Source: [Bacillus] selenitireducens MLS10 (lineage in GTDB: Bacteria > Bacillota > Bacilli > Bacillales > Salisediminibacteriaceae). Taken from it: a DNA stretch of 64,000 nt. Positions 27,704-35,865 of the stretch are shown piece by piece. Where the stretch lies: assembly GCF_000093085.1 (NCBI RefSeq), contig NC_014219.1, positions 2,410,384 through 2,474,383 of the forward strand. The letters run 5' to 3'. The position numbers and the translations under genes are program-made. The notes below the pieces were generated by a model. The model did not search any database and was not told the origin of the DNA. It saw only the letters and a list, made by a program, of their open reading frames with translations. Within the stretch, counting starts at the first letter, position 1; every line of letters starts with the position of its first letter.

Positions 27704-27732
27704 ATTATACCCAATCTGCATATCCAATAAAC
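27704..27732 (-). promoter_or_regulatory. Sigma-B-like promoter of the minus-strand carotenoid operon, overlapping a TATAAT
   Basis: Minus strand GTTTAT (27727-27732), a 14-nt spacer and GGGTAT (27707-27712). This is close to the sigma-B consensus GTTTAA-N12-15-GGGTAT. A perfect TATAAT (27704-27709) overlaps the -10 element, so sigma-A might also use it, but no good -35 at 17 nt is present. 50 bp upstream of the first crt gene. Confidence 0.6.
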
Positions 27733-27764
27733 AAAAGTTATACATATTTACGTGATGTTTTCTC

Positions 27765-27794
27765 TTGCAGTTTTGCTTCGAAAACAGCGATAAT
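27765..27794 (+). promoter_or_regulatory. Putative promoter of the moaD-like gene
   Basis: TTGCAG, an 18-nt spacer and GATAAT, 20 bp upstream of the first ATG. Divergent from the carotenoid promoter. Confidence 0.5.
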
Positions 27795-27813
27795 AGAGAA
27801 AAGAGAGGTGAAC

Positions 27814-28098
27814 ATGATGGAAAAAGAATTTAAAGTATTCGCTACATTCCGTGAAATCTGCGGTGGAAAAACCGTCTCCATTGCTTACAATGAGAATGAA
27901 CCCATTGACCATCTGCTCGACAAACTGATTGAACGCTTTCCCGCTATGCATGAAGAGCTGTTCACTGAAGAGCGTCAAATCCGGCAACATGTTCATGTTT
28001 TCATCAACGGGAGAAATGTGATTCATCTCGACGGACTTGAGACAATTGTGAAACCGGAAGATGAGCTTGCCTTATTTCCTCCGGTTGCAGGGGGGTAA
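27814..28098 (+). CDS. MoaD/ThiS-family beta-grasp sulfur carrier
   Basis: 94 residues with the ubiquitin-like MoaD pattern: a first strand pair (FKVFATFREICGGKTV), a helix (IDHLLDKLIERFP), VHVFINGRNV, and the final PEDELALFPPVAGG. The C-terminal GlyGly is the end that is adenylated and thiocarboxylated. MoaD donates sulfur in molybdopterin/tungstopterin synthesis. AGAGAGGTG precedes two adjacent ATGs (27814 and 27817); the first is listed. It is followed after 5 bp by another GlyGly-ended small protein and is convergent with the AOR gene, which suggests a dedicated pterin-cofactor role for that enzyme. Confidence 0.88.
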   Translation: MMEKEFKVFATFREICGGKTVSIAYNENEPIDHLLDKLIERFPAMHEELFTEERQIRQHVHVFINGRNVIHLDGLETIVKPEDELALFPPVAGG

Positions 28099-28103
28099 AG
28101 CAC

Positions 28104-28373
28104 ATGATGGAGGAATTGGAGTTCCGAGGCATCCACCGGAAGGATATCATCATCTATTTTCAGGAGATGGGGGGTACTGTTTCGGAGGAGCGTGACGATG
28201 TGACCTATGTTCAGCATAATGACTGGAAGGCTGAAATTCAGCCGGAGACATCCTTTGAGTTTATGCATTCAGAAATCCCTGTCGTCAAACTTTCTGTTGA
28301 AGGAGCCACTGCAGAGGCCCATCAGGACGTCTTGAAAAAACTGCGTTTGAAAACATTCCGTGCCGGCGGATGA
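28104..28373 (+). CDS. Small protein paired with MoaD, ending in GlyGly (MoaD-associated domain?)
   Basis: 89 residues, MMEELEFRGIHRKDII to LKTFRAGG. It is not a standard MoaD, but its company recalls the 'MoaD-related, C-terminal' domain (DUF1952) fused behind MoaD in Thermus. Here it would be a separate gene 5 bp after moaD. GGGGGG lies 8 nt before the ATG. The terminal GlyGly is unexpected and might be a second modification or carrier tail, or coincidence. I cannot give it a function beyond association with MoaD and AOR. Confidence 0.65.
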   Translation: MMEELEFRGIHRKDIIIYFQEMGGTVSEERDDVTYVQHNDWKAEIQPETSFEFMHSEIPVVKLSVEGATAEAHQDVLKKLRLKTFRAGG

Positions 28374-28406
28374 TGCACGTGGAATCATTCAGAATCAAAC
28401 CCAAAT

Positions 28407-28441
28407 AAGCCCCCTATACCGTTGTCTGGTAAAGGGGGCTT
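28407..28441. terminator. Bidirectional hairpin between the moaD operon and aor
   Basis: AAGCCCCC...GGGGGCTT with inner TACC/GGTA, between convergent genes. T-runs are short on both sides. Confidence 0.65.
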
Positions 28442-28450
28442 GCCGTTAGC

Positions 28451-30256
28451 TCAGATTTGCATTTGCTTTTTCTTTTCTTCGGTAACGACGCCGTCTTTCC
28501 AACCTCTTGCTGCATAATACTCCGCAAGCATTTCATCGAGATGAGAAACAGAGCCTTCGGAGTTCCCGGATGCTTTTTCCTTCAGGAACCGATCCGGCAA
28601 TCTGTCATCTTTGCCGTCGAAGCCTGCTTTATTATTGAAATACCGCTCGATGTTGTATACGCGTTCTCCGATCTCCATAATGTCATCGCCGGTTAAAGGA
28701 ATACCGACAACTGCGCTGTACTGCTGCGCATAGAGGTCCGCATTTTCTGAGAACGCAGAGAATTTACAAAGATCAAGGGAATCAGAGAAGGCATGAAGAT
28801 CCTGGAATACTTTCAGGAGCTCACCTTTCCCTTTGACTTCCAGCCGGTCTACCGGTTCAGGCAGGCCTGCAATTTCGGCAGATACGGTGTACCCGCGCAG
28901 GTGACATGCACCACGGTTACTTGTCGCATAGCCAAGTCCGATTCCCTGAATACCACGTGGATCATAAGCCGGAATTCCCTGGTTTTTCACTACCATAGCA
29001 AGTCCCTTGTTACCGAATTTCTCTGCAGTCGGTCCAGGTCCCTGTGCAAGGATGTCACCCATGCCTTCACGCTTGACGATCTTTTCAATCCATTCAATCA
29101 TTGTATCAACGTCGCCCCATTCGATCCCTTCATCGATGAGACCTTTATCATAAGCTTCCATCGTAACAGAGAAGACGTGACCCAAATCAATGGTGTCGAT
29201 ACCGTAATCATTACAGCGGTCAATTATATAAGCAACCGCTTCTTTGTTACCGGTTCCACAGTTTGGACCAAGAGCCCATGCAGATTCAAACTCAAAGCTT
29301 TCCATCTTCACTTTATACTTACCGTCCGCCACTTCAACTTCTTTCTTACAGGCAACCGGACAAGCGTGACAGGTCGGTTCACCGACGAGAATCTCTTCGC
29401 GGATGGTTTCACCACTGACACCTTCTGCATGTTCAGATACGGTTGTCATCGAGTTGTTTGTCGGCAGAGCGCCTGACTCATTGATGATATTCATGAGGAC
29501 GTTCGTTCCATATACGGAAAGACCACCCTTGTTCGGAGCGGTTAGTGCGCCTTCATTAATGGCTTTTAAGCCCGCTTTTACCGCCACTTTGTAATCATCT
29601 TCATTCGCCGCTTTTGGCATATTGCCTTTTTGAGCCCCTTTGATCACAATCGCTTTCAGCTTCTTCGATCCCGCAACTGCGCCGGTTCCGCCACGACCGG
29701 ATGCCCGGTCATCTTCATTCATCCAACCGGCATAATTAACGAGGTTCTCCCCGCCCTGACCGATGGTCATGATACTAGTATCTTTGCTTCCGTAGCGTTC
29801 TTCAAGTTCTTTAACCGTCGCGTGCACGCCTTTTCCCCAAAGATCACCGGCATCACGGAGTTCCGCCTTACCATCTTCCACGTATAAGTAGACCGGCTTA
29901 TCGCTCTTACCAGTAAAAATGAGATTGTCAAAACCCGCCCACTTTAAACGGGCAGCTGTCCAGCCTCCCATATGGGAATCTGTTACCGTATTTGTCAGAG
30001 GGGAACGGGTGACCGTACATAAACGTCCGCTCATATGAATACGTGTACCAGTCAATGGTCCTGTCATGACAGCAAGCATATTCTCCGGTGAATAAGGTTC
30101 CACATCGTAAATGCCATGATCCACCATATACTTGACACCAAGTCCCCGTGCGCCAACGTACTTTCTGACATTCTCCTCATTCAGTTCACGATACTCGACT
30201 TTGCCATCTGTGAGATTAACCCAGGCTTCATGATTCTTATAACCGCCTAAATTCAT
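28451..30256 (-). CDS. aor: Aldehyde ferredoxin oxidoreductase (tungsten-bis-pterin family)
   Basis: 601 residues, the usual size. Such enzymes oxidise aldehydes to acids (or the reverse) with ferredoxin, using tungsten-pterin and one [4Fe-4S] cluster. Visible features are N-terminal YVGARGLGVKYM, GPLTGTRIHMSGR, the pterin-contact region DDRASGRGGTGAV, and cluster cysteines CHACPVAC (residues about 295-302), with the distal Cys in DSLDLCKFSAF. The central EFESAWALGPNCGTG and the YDPRGIQGIGLGYATSNRGA loop are intact. It is monocistronic, tail-to-tail with the MoaD pair. A ferredoxin gene is not in the window. Confidence 0.94.
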   Translation of the reverse strand: MNLGGYKNHEAWVNLTDGKVEYRELNEENVRKYVGARGLGVKYMVDHGIYDVEPYSPENMLAVMTGPLTGTRIHMSGRLCTVTRSPLTNTVTDSHMGGWTAARLKWAGFDNLIFTGKSDKPVYLYVEDGKAELRDAGDLWGKGVHATVKELEERYGSKDTSIMTIGQGGENLVNYAGWMNEDDRASGRGGTGAVAGSKKLKAIVIKGAQKGNMPKAANEDDYKVAVKAGLKAINEGALTAPNKGGLSVYGTNVLMNIINESGALPTNNSMTTVSEHAEGVSGETIREEILVGEPTCHACPVACKKEVEVADGKYKVKMESFEFESAWALGPNCGTGNKEAVAYIIDRCNDYGIDTIDLGHVFSVTMEAYDKGLIDEGIEWGDVDTMIEWIEKIVKREGMGDILAQGPGPTAEKFGNKGLAMVVKNQGIPAYDPRGIQGIGLGYATSNRGACHLRGYTVSAEIAGLPEPVDRLEVKGKGELLKVFQDLHAFSDSLDLCKFSAFSENADLYAQQYSAVVGIPLTGDDIMEIGERVYNIERYFNNKAGFDGKDDRLPDRFLKEKASGNSEGSVSHLDEMLAEYYAARGWKDGVVTEEKKKQMQI

Positions 30257-30349
30257 TACATTACCTCCCCGTAAAATAAAATAGTTGTTGCACTTATACT
30301 ATTTCCACAATGACAGCGCTTTCTCCTGCAAAAAAAGAAAAAATGTCCA

Positions 30350-31336
30350 TTATTTTTTTGTAAGAATGACGAGAAACCATCCCCCTTCGCGTATGATCGG
30401 TTTCACTGAAGTGAAGTCCAATCCGGCATCTTTCGCCAATACTTTCAGCTCCGTCATGTCAGGAAGAGGATACAGATTGTCATGAGCGGTCATAAATGCA
30501 TTAAACGCGGACGTAAACATACCACCCGCAGTTTCTCCTTTCACAGGCGTAATAATCGTAATTTTACCTCCGGAATTCGTCATGCCGGCGATTTCCTGCA
30601 TAAGCCGGCTCCTTGAAGAAACCGGAAAATAGTAGAGCAGGTTGTGAACCATCACCATGTCGACCGGGCTTTGTCCACTTTGAAGAAATGTCTCAAGATC
30701 TTCATTATACAGATGAACATGCTCAGGTAATCCACAGCGGGCATATTCGTATACATCCGGGTTTTTCTCAACCCCGATCAGTGAGGTACCTTGATAAGAC
30801 TGATTGATTTTTTTCAGATACCCCCCAAAACCGCAGCCAAGATCAAGAACAGAAGCCGGCTTTTCCTGTCCGATCAGTTTCATAATCGGAGGCAGTGCCG
30901 CTTTCTCAAGGAGTGTCGAGGTCTCTGCGACGACCTGACCGAATGCTTCGTCCCGATATACACGTTTATGACGGTTTTGTATCAGATCCGGGTATTCAAG
31001 GAGTGTGGGAATATGAAGCTCCATCATTTCCCTGAGCAGGATCCCTGCGGATTCCCCGCTGTCCACCGTTGCAAAACGGACAAGCTTCTTCTTCGATTTG
31101 ATTTTGCCTGTAAGCGTCTTATCAAGATGGCCGACCTGAAGGCCGACGTCCACCCAGTTTTGAAGGAGCTCCTCATCCCAGTTGTAGCGTTCCGCAATCT
31201 GGTGCACACGTTCACCGGATTCAAAGAGCCTGAACAGATTCAGCTTATATCCAACGTGGGCATGCCAGGTTTTCAGAAAACTCTCGTTGCTCTTCATCCA
31301 CTTTCTCGCCTGCAGAAATCGCCTGACTTCAAACAT
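30350..31336 (-). CDS. SAM-dependent methyltransferase (class I)
   Basis: 328 residues. The N-terminal about 130 residues look like a helical/winged-helix dimerisation region (LNLFRLFESGERVHQIAERY). The Rossmann domain begins with motif I VLDLGCGFGGYL, then GVEKNPDVYEYA, MVHNLLYYFP and GGKITIITPV. This layout resembles O-methyltransferases of secondary metabolism, but the target is unknown. The ATG at 31336 with GGAGGTGG is preferred over the longer frame to 31438, which would overlap the neighbouring phosphatase gene. A role in carotenoid carboxyl methylation is only a possibility. Confidence 0.8.
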   Translation of the reverse strand: MFEVRRFLQARKWMKSNESFLKTWHAHVGYKLNLFRLFESGERVHQIAERYNWDEELLQNWVDVGLQVGHLDKTLTGKIKSKKKLVRFATVDSGESAGILLREMMELHIPTLLEYPDLIQNRHKRVYRDEAFGQVVAETSTLLEKAALPPIMKLIGQEKPASVLDLGCGFGGYLKKINQSYQGTSLIGVEKNPDVYEYARCGLPEHVHLYNEDLETFLQSGQSPVDMVMVHNLLYYFPVSSRSRLMQEIAGMTNSGGKITIITPVKGETAGGMFTSAFNAFMTAHDNLYPLPDMTELKVLAKDAGLDFTSVKPIIREGGWFLVILTKK

Positions 31337-31397
31337 GTGACCCACCTCCGGCTCGTTCGTTAAAGAACAGTTCCCACTATCCGGAAATAAGAAACCT

Positions 31398-31856
31398 CTA
31401 TTCAGTGATTTCGAGAATGAATCGTTCCACTGCTTCATCGATCATTTCGTACACTTCACGAAAATTTCCGGTAAAATAAGGATCCGGAACATCATGATCA
31501 TTGAACTGTTTTGAAAACGACAATAACCGTATTATTTTTGCCTTTGCATCGTCCGGCCTTATTCTTAAAAGATTAGCTTCGTTCGATGAATCGAGAGCAA
31601 TCAGATAGTCAAAAGTCCGGAAGTCTTCACTTTTCACCTGGCTGCCAGTCATCCCTTCATGATCAATCCCGTGCATGTCAAGAATCTCCAGCGTGCCTTC
31701 ATGAGGGCGTTTGCCAATATGCCAGTTCCCGGTTCCTGAAGATGTGACACGAACCTGGTTTTCCAAGCCCTTCTCTTTCAGTTTATGCTTCATAATCGCT
31801 TCTGCCATGGGAGAACGGCATATATTCCCCAGACAGACAAACATGACTTCAATCAT
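31398..31856 (-). CDS. Low-molecular-weight protein-tyrosine phosphatase
   Basis: 152 residues. The P-loop VCLGNICRSPMAEA (CX5R, residues about 6-19) and the general-acid loop DVPDPYF are both intact, so the enzyme should be active. B. subtilis has the related YwlE (arginine phosphatase) and YfkJ; the residue after the first Cys is Leu here, as in YfkJ-type tyrosine phosphatases. The ATG at 31856 (MIEVMFVCLGN) has GACAGG/GGGGTG upstream. It lies 61 bp upstream of the methyltransferase, probably co-transcribed. Confidence 0.88.
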   Translation of the reverse strand: MIEVMFVCLGNICRSPMAEAIMKHKLKEKGLENQVRVTSSGTGNWHIGKRPHEGTLEILDMHGIDHEGMTGSQVKSEDFRTFDYLIALDSSNEANLLRIRPDDAKAKIIRLLSFSKQFNDHDVPDPYFTGNFREVYEMIDEAVERFILEITE

Positions 31857-31916
31857 CCTGTCACCCCGTTTTTGTATCAGTGTAGCAGTCCGCATCAAAA
31901 AGAAAAAGCCCCCGGA

Positions 31917-32222
31917 TTAACCGAGAGGCATTAATTCTTTAAGCACGTAGCTGTAATTTTCTTTAATGGATGCAAGTGCTGCATCGACTGAAGGCACATC
32001 TTCACCAATCTTGAAGGTTTGAACACTCTTAAGGGAGTCACAGGATGCTTCTTTGCAAGCCAGAATCTGAACCACTTCTTCAGGGTCACATTCAATTTCC
32101 TCAACTTTTGTTCCTGCACAGCGGCAATCCACATTCTCAAAGCGTTCATACATGACATAGTATCCGTCTGCCACTTCATCTGACAATAATTCCGCTGTCT
32201 CCACCAAGTCCTTCACGATCAT
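31917..32222 (-). CDS. Unrecognised 101-residue protein with paired cysteines
   Basis: No family recognised. It is acidic, with YVMYERFENVDCRCAGTK (Cys-x-Cys) in the first half and ILACKEASCD (Cys-x4-Cys) in the second. The spacing could bind a metal or form disulfides. The C-terminus (SIKENYSYVLKELMPLG) looks helical. GAGAGG lies 10 nt before the ATG. It stands alone between yqjQ and the phosphatase genes. Confidence 0.65.
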   Translation of the reverse strand: MIVKDLVETAELLSDEVADGYYVMYERFENVDCRCAGTKVEEIECDPEEVVQILACKEASCDSLKSVQTFKIGEDVPSVDAALASIKENYSYVLKELMPLG

Positions 32223-32376
32223 CGTTAAACGACCTCTCTTTTACATTTTATTTGTGAAATGAATCACAGTTTTTCTTAACTACAATTTACATGATACAAC
32301 AAATCGCGGATGAAATGGTGACGATTCCGTGAATATTACGTTACAAATTTGTGTGTTTCTGAATGATTACTCACCC

Positions 32377-33189
32377 TTATTTTCGACTCATCTGTTTTCC
32401 TGCAATACGTTCTGCAAGCCTCGGAAACAGCTGATAAAGCTTTGCCGCTTTACTTAACAAAAAGGGCATCTCAATCTCCCGTTTCGGTTTCAGAATTAAC
32501 CTGACCGTGCGTTCTGCCACATACCCCGCATCAAGCATGAACGAGCGTACATTTTCTTTATAGGTCCCTGTCTTATCAGCACGGACAAAGAAATCAGTCT
32601 CAATGGGTCCAGGGTTGACAGTGCTTACTGAAATCGGCTCGCCCATGGTTTCCATCCGGATGGCATTGGCGAAACCAATCACAGCATGTTTACTCGCTGA
32701 ATACGCACTGGCTTTCGGAGTGGCAATTTTTCCTGCGAGGGATGCCACAAAAATAATGGAACCGTAGCGCTGTTTTCGCATGCGAGGCAAAACCGCCTTT
32801 GTGCAGGCGATGGTGCCAAGTACATTCGTGTCAAACATCCCTCTCGCATCTTCCATGCGCATCTCTTCAATGTAATCAAAAATCGCATAGCCCGCATTGT
32901 TGATCAGTGTCGTGATCGCACCCTCATTCTGATAAATGGCTGCAATCACCCTGTCCACCTCATCCTGATCGGCAACATCGAGTCTGTATACCGGCGCCCT
33001 GATCCCAAACTGTTCATAGATAACATCGGCAAGATCCCTGAGTTTGTCCTCTGAACGTGCGGTCAAAACAGGAATACCGCCCTTTGCCGCAATGGAGATC
33101 GCCATTTCACGTCCGATGCCTCCCGAAGCGCCTGTGATCAAAACCCGTTCGCCTGTCAGTGTCTGTTTCAATGGATTCACTCTCCTCAT
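32377..33189 (-). CDS. yqjQ: Short-chain dehydrogenase, YqjQ-like
   Basis: 270-residue classical SDR: TGASGGIG cofactor motif (residues about 19-26), NNAG, catalytic Ser in VASLAG, YSASKHA (Tyr, Lys), NPGPIETDF. The C-terminal extension (KLYQLFPRLAERIAGKQM) resembles the membrane-associated tail of DltE/YqjQ-type SDRs. It lies next to proI, as yqjQ lies near yqjO in B. subtilis. Substrate unknown. Confidence 0.85.
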   Translation of the reverse strand: MRRVNPLKQTLTGERVLITGASGGIGREMAISIAAKGGIPVLTARSEDKLRDLADVIYEQFGIRAPVYRLDVADQDEVDRVIAAIYQNEGAITTLINNAGYAIFDYIEEMRMEDARGMFDTNVLGTIACTKAVLPRMRKQRYGSIIFVASLAGKIATPKASAYSASKHAVIGFANAIRMETMGEPISVSTVNPGPIETDFFVRADKTGTYKENVRSFMLDAGYVAERTVRLILKPKREIEMPFLLSKAAKLYQLFPRLAERIAGKQMSRK

Positions 33190-33348
33190 CTGTAATCACG
33201 CAATCACACTCACTTTTACTTCCCAGTAGAAGTATACCGGATAATCTCTCATTGACCAAAGAGATTCCCTTGACAGAAAACGTTCCATTGTTCATACTGT
33301 CATCATTATCATCTGAAAATTCGGAAAGTAATTATGGAGGCGATACCG

Positions 33349-34218
33349 ATGACAACAACCATCAGTCTGATCGGGGCCGGATCAATGGCCGAAGCATTGA
33401 TCGCCGGCTGGACCAACCCCGCAAACAGGGGCCGGTATCACCACCAGATCAAGGTGAGCAACCGGTCAAACGACCAACGGCTGAACTACATGTCGCACAC
33501 GTATCCGGTGGAAACAACCCGGGATCCTGAGCGACTCATTCAGCAAAGTGACATCATTATTCTTGCCTGTAAGCCGAAAGACTGGCAGGAAGCCCTTGAA
33601 CCCTACCAGGACTATTTCACGCCTGAACACACACTCATATCCGTCATGGCGGGTATATCGACTGCGGATTTTGAGGCGTTTTTCCCTTTTTCACTCCCGG
33701 TCATCCGAACGATTCCAAATACGTCCGCAGTGGTGAATGAATCCATGACACCTTTTGCGGCAGGTCAACATCTGACTGAAGAAAAACTGCAAGCCTTCCG
33801 CGAACTGTTTCTCGACGTCGGCGAGATTGAACAGGTCGATGAACAACAGATGGATGCCATGACGGCACTTACGGGGACAGGACCCGCTTACATCTACTAC
33901 CTGATGGAATCCATGGAGAAAGCCGCTGTCGATGAAGGCGTTGATCCGGAGCTTGCGAGAAAGCTTGTGTCTCAAACCCTCCTCGGTGCCGGTATCCGTG
34001 TAAAATCCGAGGATATTCCGCCCAAAATTCTCTATGAACAGATAATGAGCCCAGGCGGTACGACAGAGGCAGGCTTTCGTGTTCTCGAACAAAAGCAGGT
34101 CCAGCCTTCGATCATGGCATGTATCTCTGCAGCCTGCACCCGCTCAAGAGAGCTCGGGTCCATTCTGTCTCCGAGCGACACTGCGCCACCATCCAAGACG
34201 AAGCCCAAGCATAACTGA
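33349..34218 (+). CDS. proI: Pyrroline-5-carboxylate reductase
   Basis: Final step of proline synthesis, NAD(P)H-dependent. 289 residues; dinucleotide motif ISLIGAGSMAEALI, then VIRTIPNTSAVVN and the signature ALTGTGPAYIYYLMESM/SPGGTTEAGFRVLE. The ATG at 33349 has GGAGG 8 nt upstream; the ORF extension to 33334 starts inside that site. Position next to yqjQ suggests the ProI (YqjO) paralogue. Proline is a likely osmoprotectant in a halophile. Confidence 0.94.
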   Translation: MTTTISLIGAGSMAEALIAGWTNPANRGRYHHQIKVSNRSNDQRLNYMSHTYPVETTRDPERLIQQSDIIILACKPKDWQEALEPYQDYFTPEHTLISVMAGISTADFEAFFPFSLPVIRTIPNTSAVVNESMTPFAAGQHLTEEKLQAFRELFLDVGEIEQVDEQQMDAMTALTGTGPAYIYYLMESMEKAAVDEGVDPELARKLVSQTLLGAGIRVKSEDIPPKILYEQIMSPGGTTEAGFRVLEQKQVQPSIMACISAACTRSRELGSILSPSDTAPPSKTKPKHN

Positions 34219-34236
34219 TTCTATGAACGATCATTT

Positions 34237-34270
34237 GAACCCGGTCTCTAAACCGGGTTCTTTCTTGTTT
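34237..34270 (+). terminator. Intrinsic terminator after proI
   Basis: GAACCCGG/CCGGGTTC 8-bp stem, 8-nt loop, then TTTCTTGTTT. Confidence 0.85.
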
Positions 34271-34308
34271 CGTGCGTTCCCCGCATTCTTTTCATTTGGC
34301 GCTTTTTG

Positions 34309-34341
34309 GTTTATACTGATAAACAGTACACAAACAGTGTA
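34309..34341 (+). promoter_or_regulatory. Two inverted repeats upstream of the FAD oxidoreductase gene
   Basis: GTTTAT-ACTG-ATAAAC (34309-34324) and TACAC-AAACA-GTGTA (34327-34341) lie 64-96 bp before the start codon. A TATACT within the first repeat could be a -10. The arrangement suggests a dimeric repressor (TetR- or MarR-type) site, but no regulator gene is adjacent. Confidence 0.4.
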
Positions 34342-34404
34342 ATCCAGTTTCTTTTTGCCGCTCTTCTACACAGTGCCGGCGAACTGACAGGAGGATGAAC
34401 AGTC

Positions 34405-35721
34405 ATGAGAACATCCCATTATGATGTGGTGATTATCGGGGGCGGACTGGCCGGACTTTCTGCGGCAGCACGTCTTGCCTTTAATGGAAAAAAAGTAGCC
34501 GTTGTCGAGAGGGGGAAACTCGGCGGAAGAGCGATGACCATTAAGCTGAAAGGATTTCAGTTTAATTTCGGTGCCCATGCCATCTATGCAAGAGACACAT
34601 CGTACTTAAGTAAAATGGAAAAAGAAATGGATCTCGATGTCACGTGGGAAGATTACCGGCAGCTCCAGTCCCGTTATGATATGGGAGACGAGACAACGGT
34701 GATTCCTTCAAACTTCGGCGGTCTGCTTCAGACCAAGCTGCTGAAGGGGTCTGATAAATTCCGCTTCGCCTATCACATGCTCTTTACAACCCTCGGTTTT
34801 GAGAAAGGTGATCCGAATCTCTCAATTGATGAATGGATTGAGTTAAACCGAATCAGTCCGGCCGTCCGTGAAATGATGCTTAATCTTGCCAACAGCAATT
34901 TCTTTGCCGGAGACGCAGGTCAGATTCCGTCCAATGTCTTCTTTGACTATTACCGACGTCTCTTTAAAACCAATATCCCTGTCAGTTTCATTCAGGGGGG
35001 TTGGCAAGTGCTGATCAATGAGTTTAAACGGGTCATCCGCGAGAACGACGGTCAGATTTTTGACAAGACGAAGATCACGGATCTCCTGACAGACGGTGAA
35101 CGCGTCCAGGCCGCAAATGCAAAACGCCACCGTTTTACCGCTGATGAATTTATCTTCGCCATCCCTCCGGAACAGCTGCAAAAACTGTTTGCCGATACCC
35201 GGCTCAGTCAGGAGCTCACACCTTATACCGATTATGAGCCTGCTTATGTCATGTTTTATGATATAGGCCTTAAAAAAAGGATCGAAACAGACTATACGTA
35301 TGTCTTTGACAAAGACAGACAGATGTTTATCACCGATATCTCCTATTATGATCTCGAAGCAGCGCCGCCAGGCGGACAGCTTCTTCAGGCAGTGGCCTAT
35401 CTGCGCAGAGATCAGGTCAATGACCCTGAAGCTCACGAAGCGATTATCAAAAAATTCGAAGCCTTTTATGACAGACATTTCCCGGGTTGGCGTGATCAGC
35501 TCATCATCCCGCGGGCATCGAAAAAACCTGTTCTACAGGCAATCCGCTGGACGATGAATCAGCAGGGACTGCCGATTCATTTTGAGAAGATGCCAAACGT
35601 GTATTTCGCCGGTGACTGGACGAACGGACAAGGACAGCTCTCGGAACTGTCATTTTCAAGTGCCTATGATTCCACCGAACGGATCCTTCATCATACACCG
35701 GCGATCCCACAGCCCTTATAA
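34405..35721 (+). CDS. FAD-dependent amine-oxidase/desaturase-superfamily oxidoreductase
   Basis: 438 residues with VVIIGGGLAGLSAAARLAF at the N-terminus, GGRAMTIKLKGFQFNFGAH (the second FAD motif), FIQGGWQVLINEFKRV in the middle, and VYFAGDWTNGQGQLSELSFS near the C-terminus. It is shorter than the carotenoid desaturases and lacks their THPGGG end motif, so it belongs to the wider phytoene-dehydrogenase/protoporphyrinogen-oxidase group. AGGAGG precedes the ATG. Single gene with its own terminator; substrate unknown. Confidence 0.78.
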   Translation: MRTSHYDVVIIGGGLAGLSAAARLAFNGKKVAVVERGKLGGRAMTIKLKGFQFNFGAHAIYARDTSYLSKMEKEMDLDVTWEDYRQLQSRYDMGDETTVIPSNFGGLLQTKLLKGSDKFRFAYHMLFTTLGFEKGDPNLSIDEWIELNRISPAVREMMLNLANSNFFAGDAGQIPSNVFFDYYRRLFKTNIPVSFIQGGWQVLINEFKRVIRENDGQIFDKTKITDLLTDGERVQAANAKRHRFTADEFIFAIPPEQLQKLFADTRLSQELTPYTDYEPAYVMFYDIGLKKRIETDYTYVFDKDRQMFITDISYYDLEAAPPGGQLLQAVAYLRRDQVNDPEAHEAIIKKFEAFYDRHFPGWRDQLIIPRASKKPVLQAIRWTMNQQGLPIHFEKMPNVYFAGDWTNGQGQLSELSFSSAYDSTERILHHTPAIPQPL

Positions 35722-35729
35722 ACAACTTG

Positions 35730-35755
35730 AGAGACCGTTCATTCGGTCTCTTTTC
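35730..35755 (+). terminator. Intrinsic terminator after the FAD oxidoreductase gene
   Basis: AGAGACCG/CGGTCTCT stem, 6-nt loop, TTTTCTG tail. Confidence 0.85.
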
Positions 35756-35865
35756 TGTTTGTAACGTAAATTCGTCCGGCAGGGTATACCTTTTCGTGCA
35801 AAACGGACAAACATCCAGTACAATAAACATCGCATGACCGATATCACGCATGAGGAGGCATTCAC

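Noticed and set aside
28793-29476. A 227-codon plus-strand frame
   Set aside because: Lies inside the aldehyde ferredoxin oxidoreductase gene on the opposite strand; no family features.
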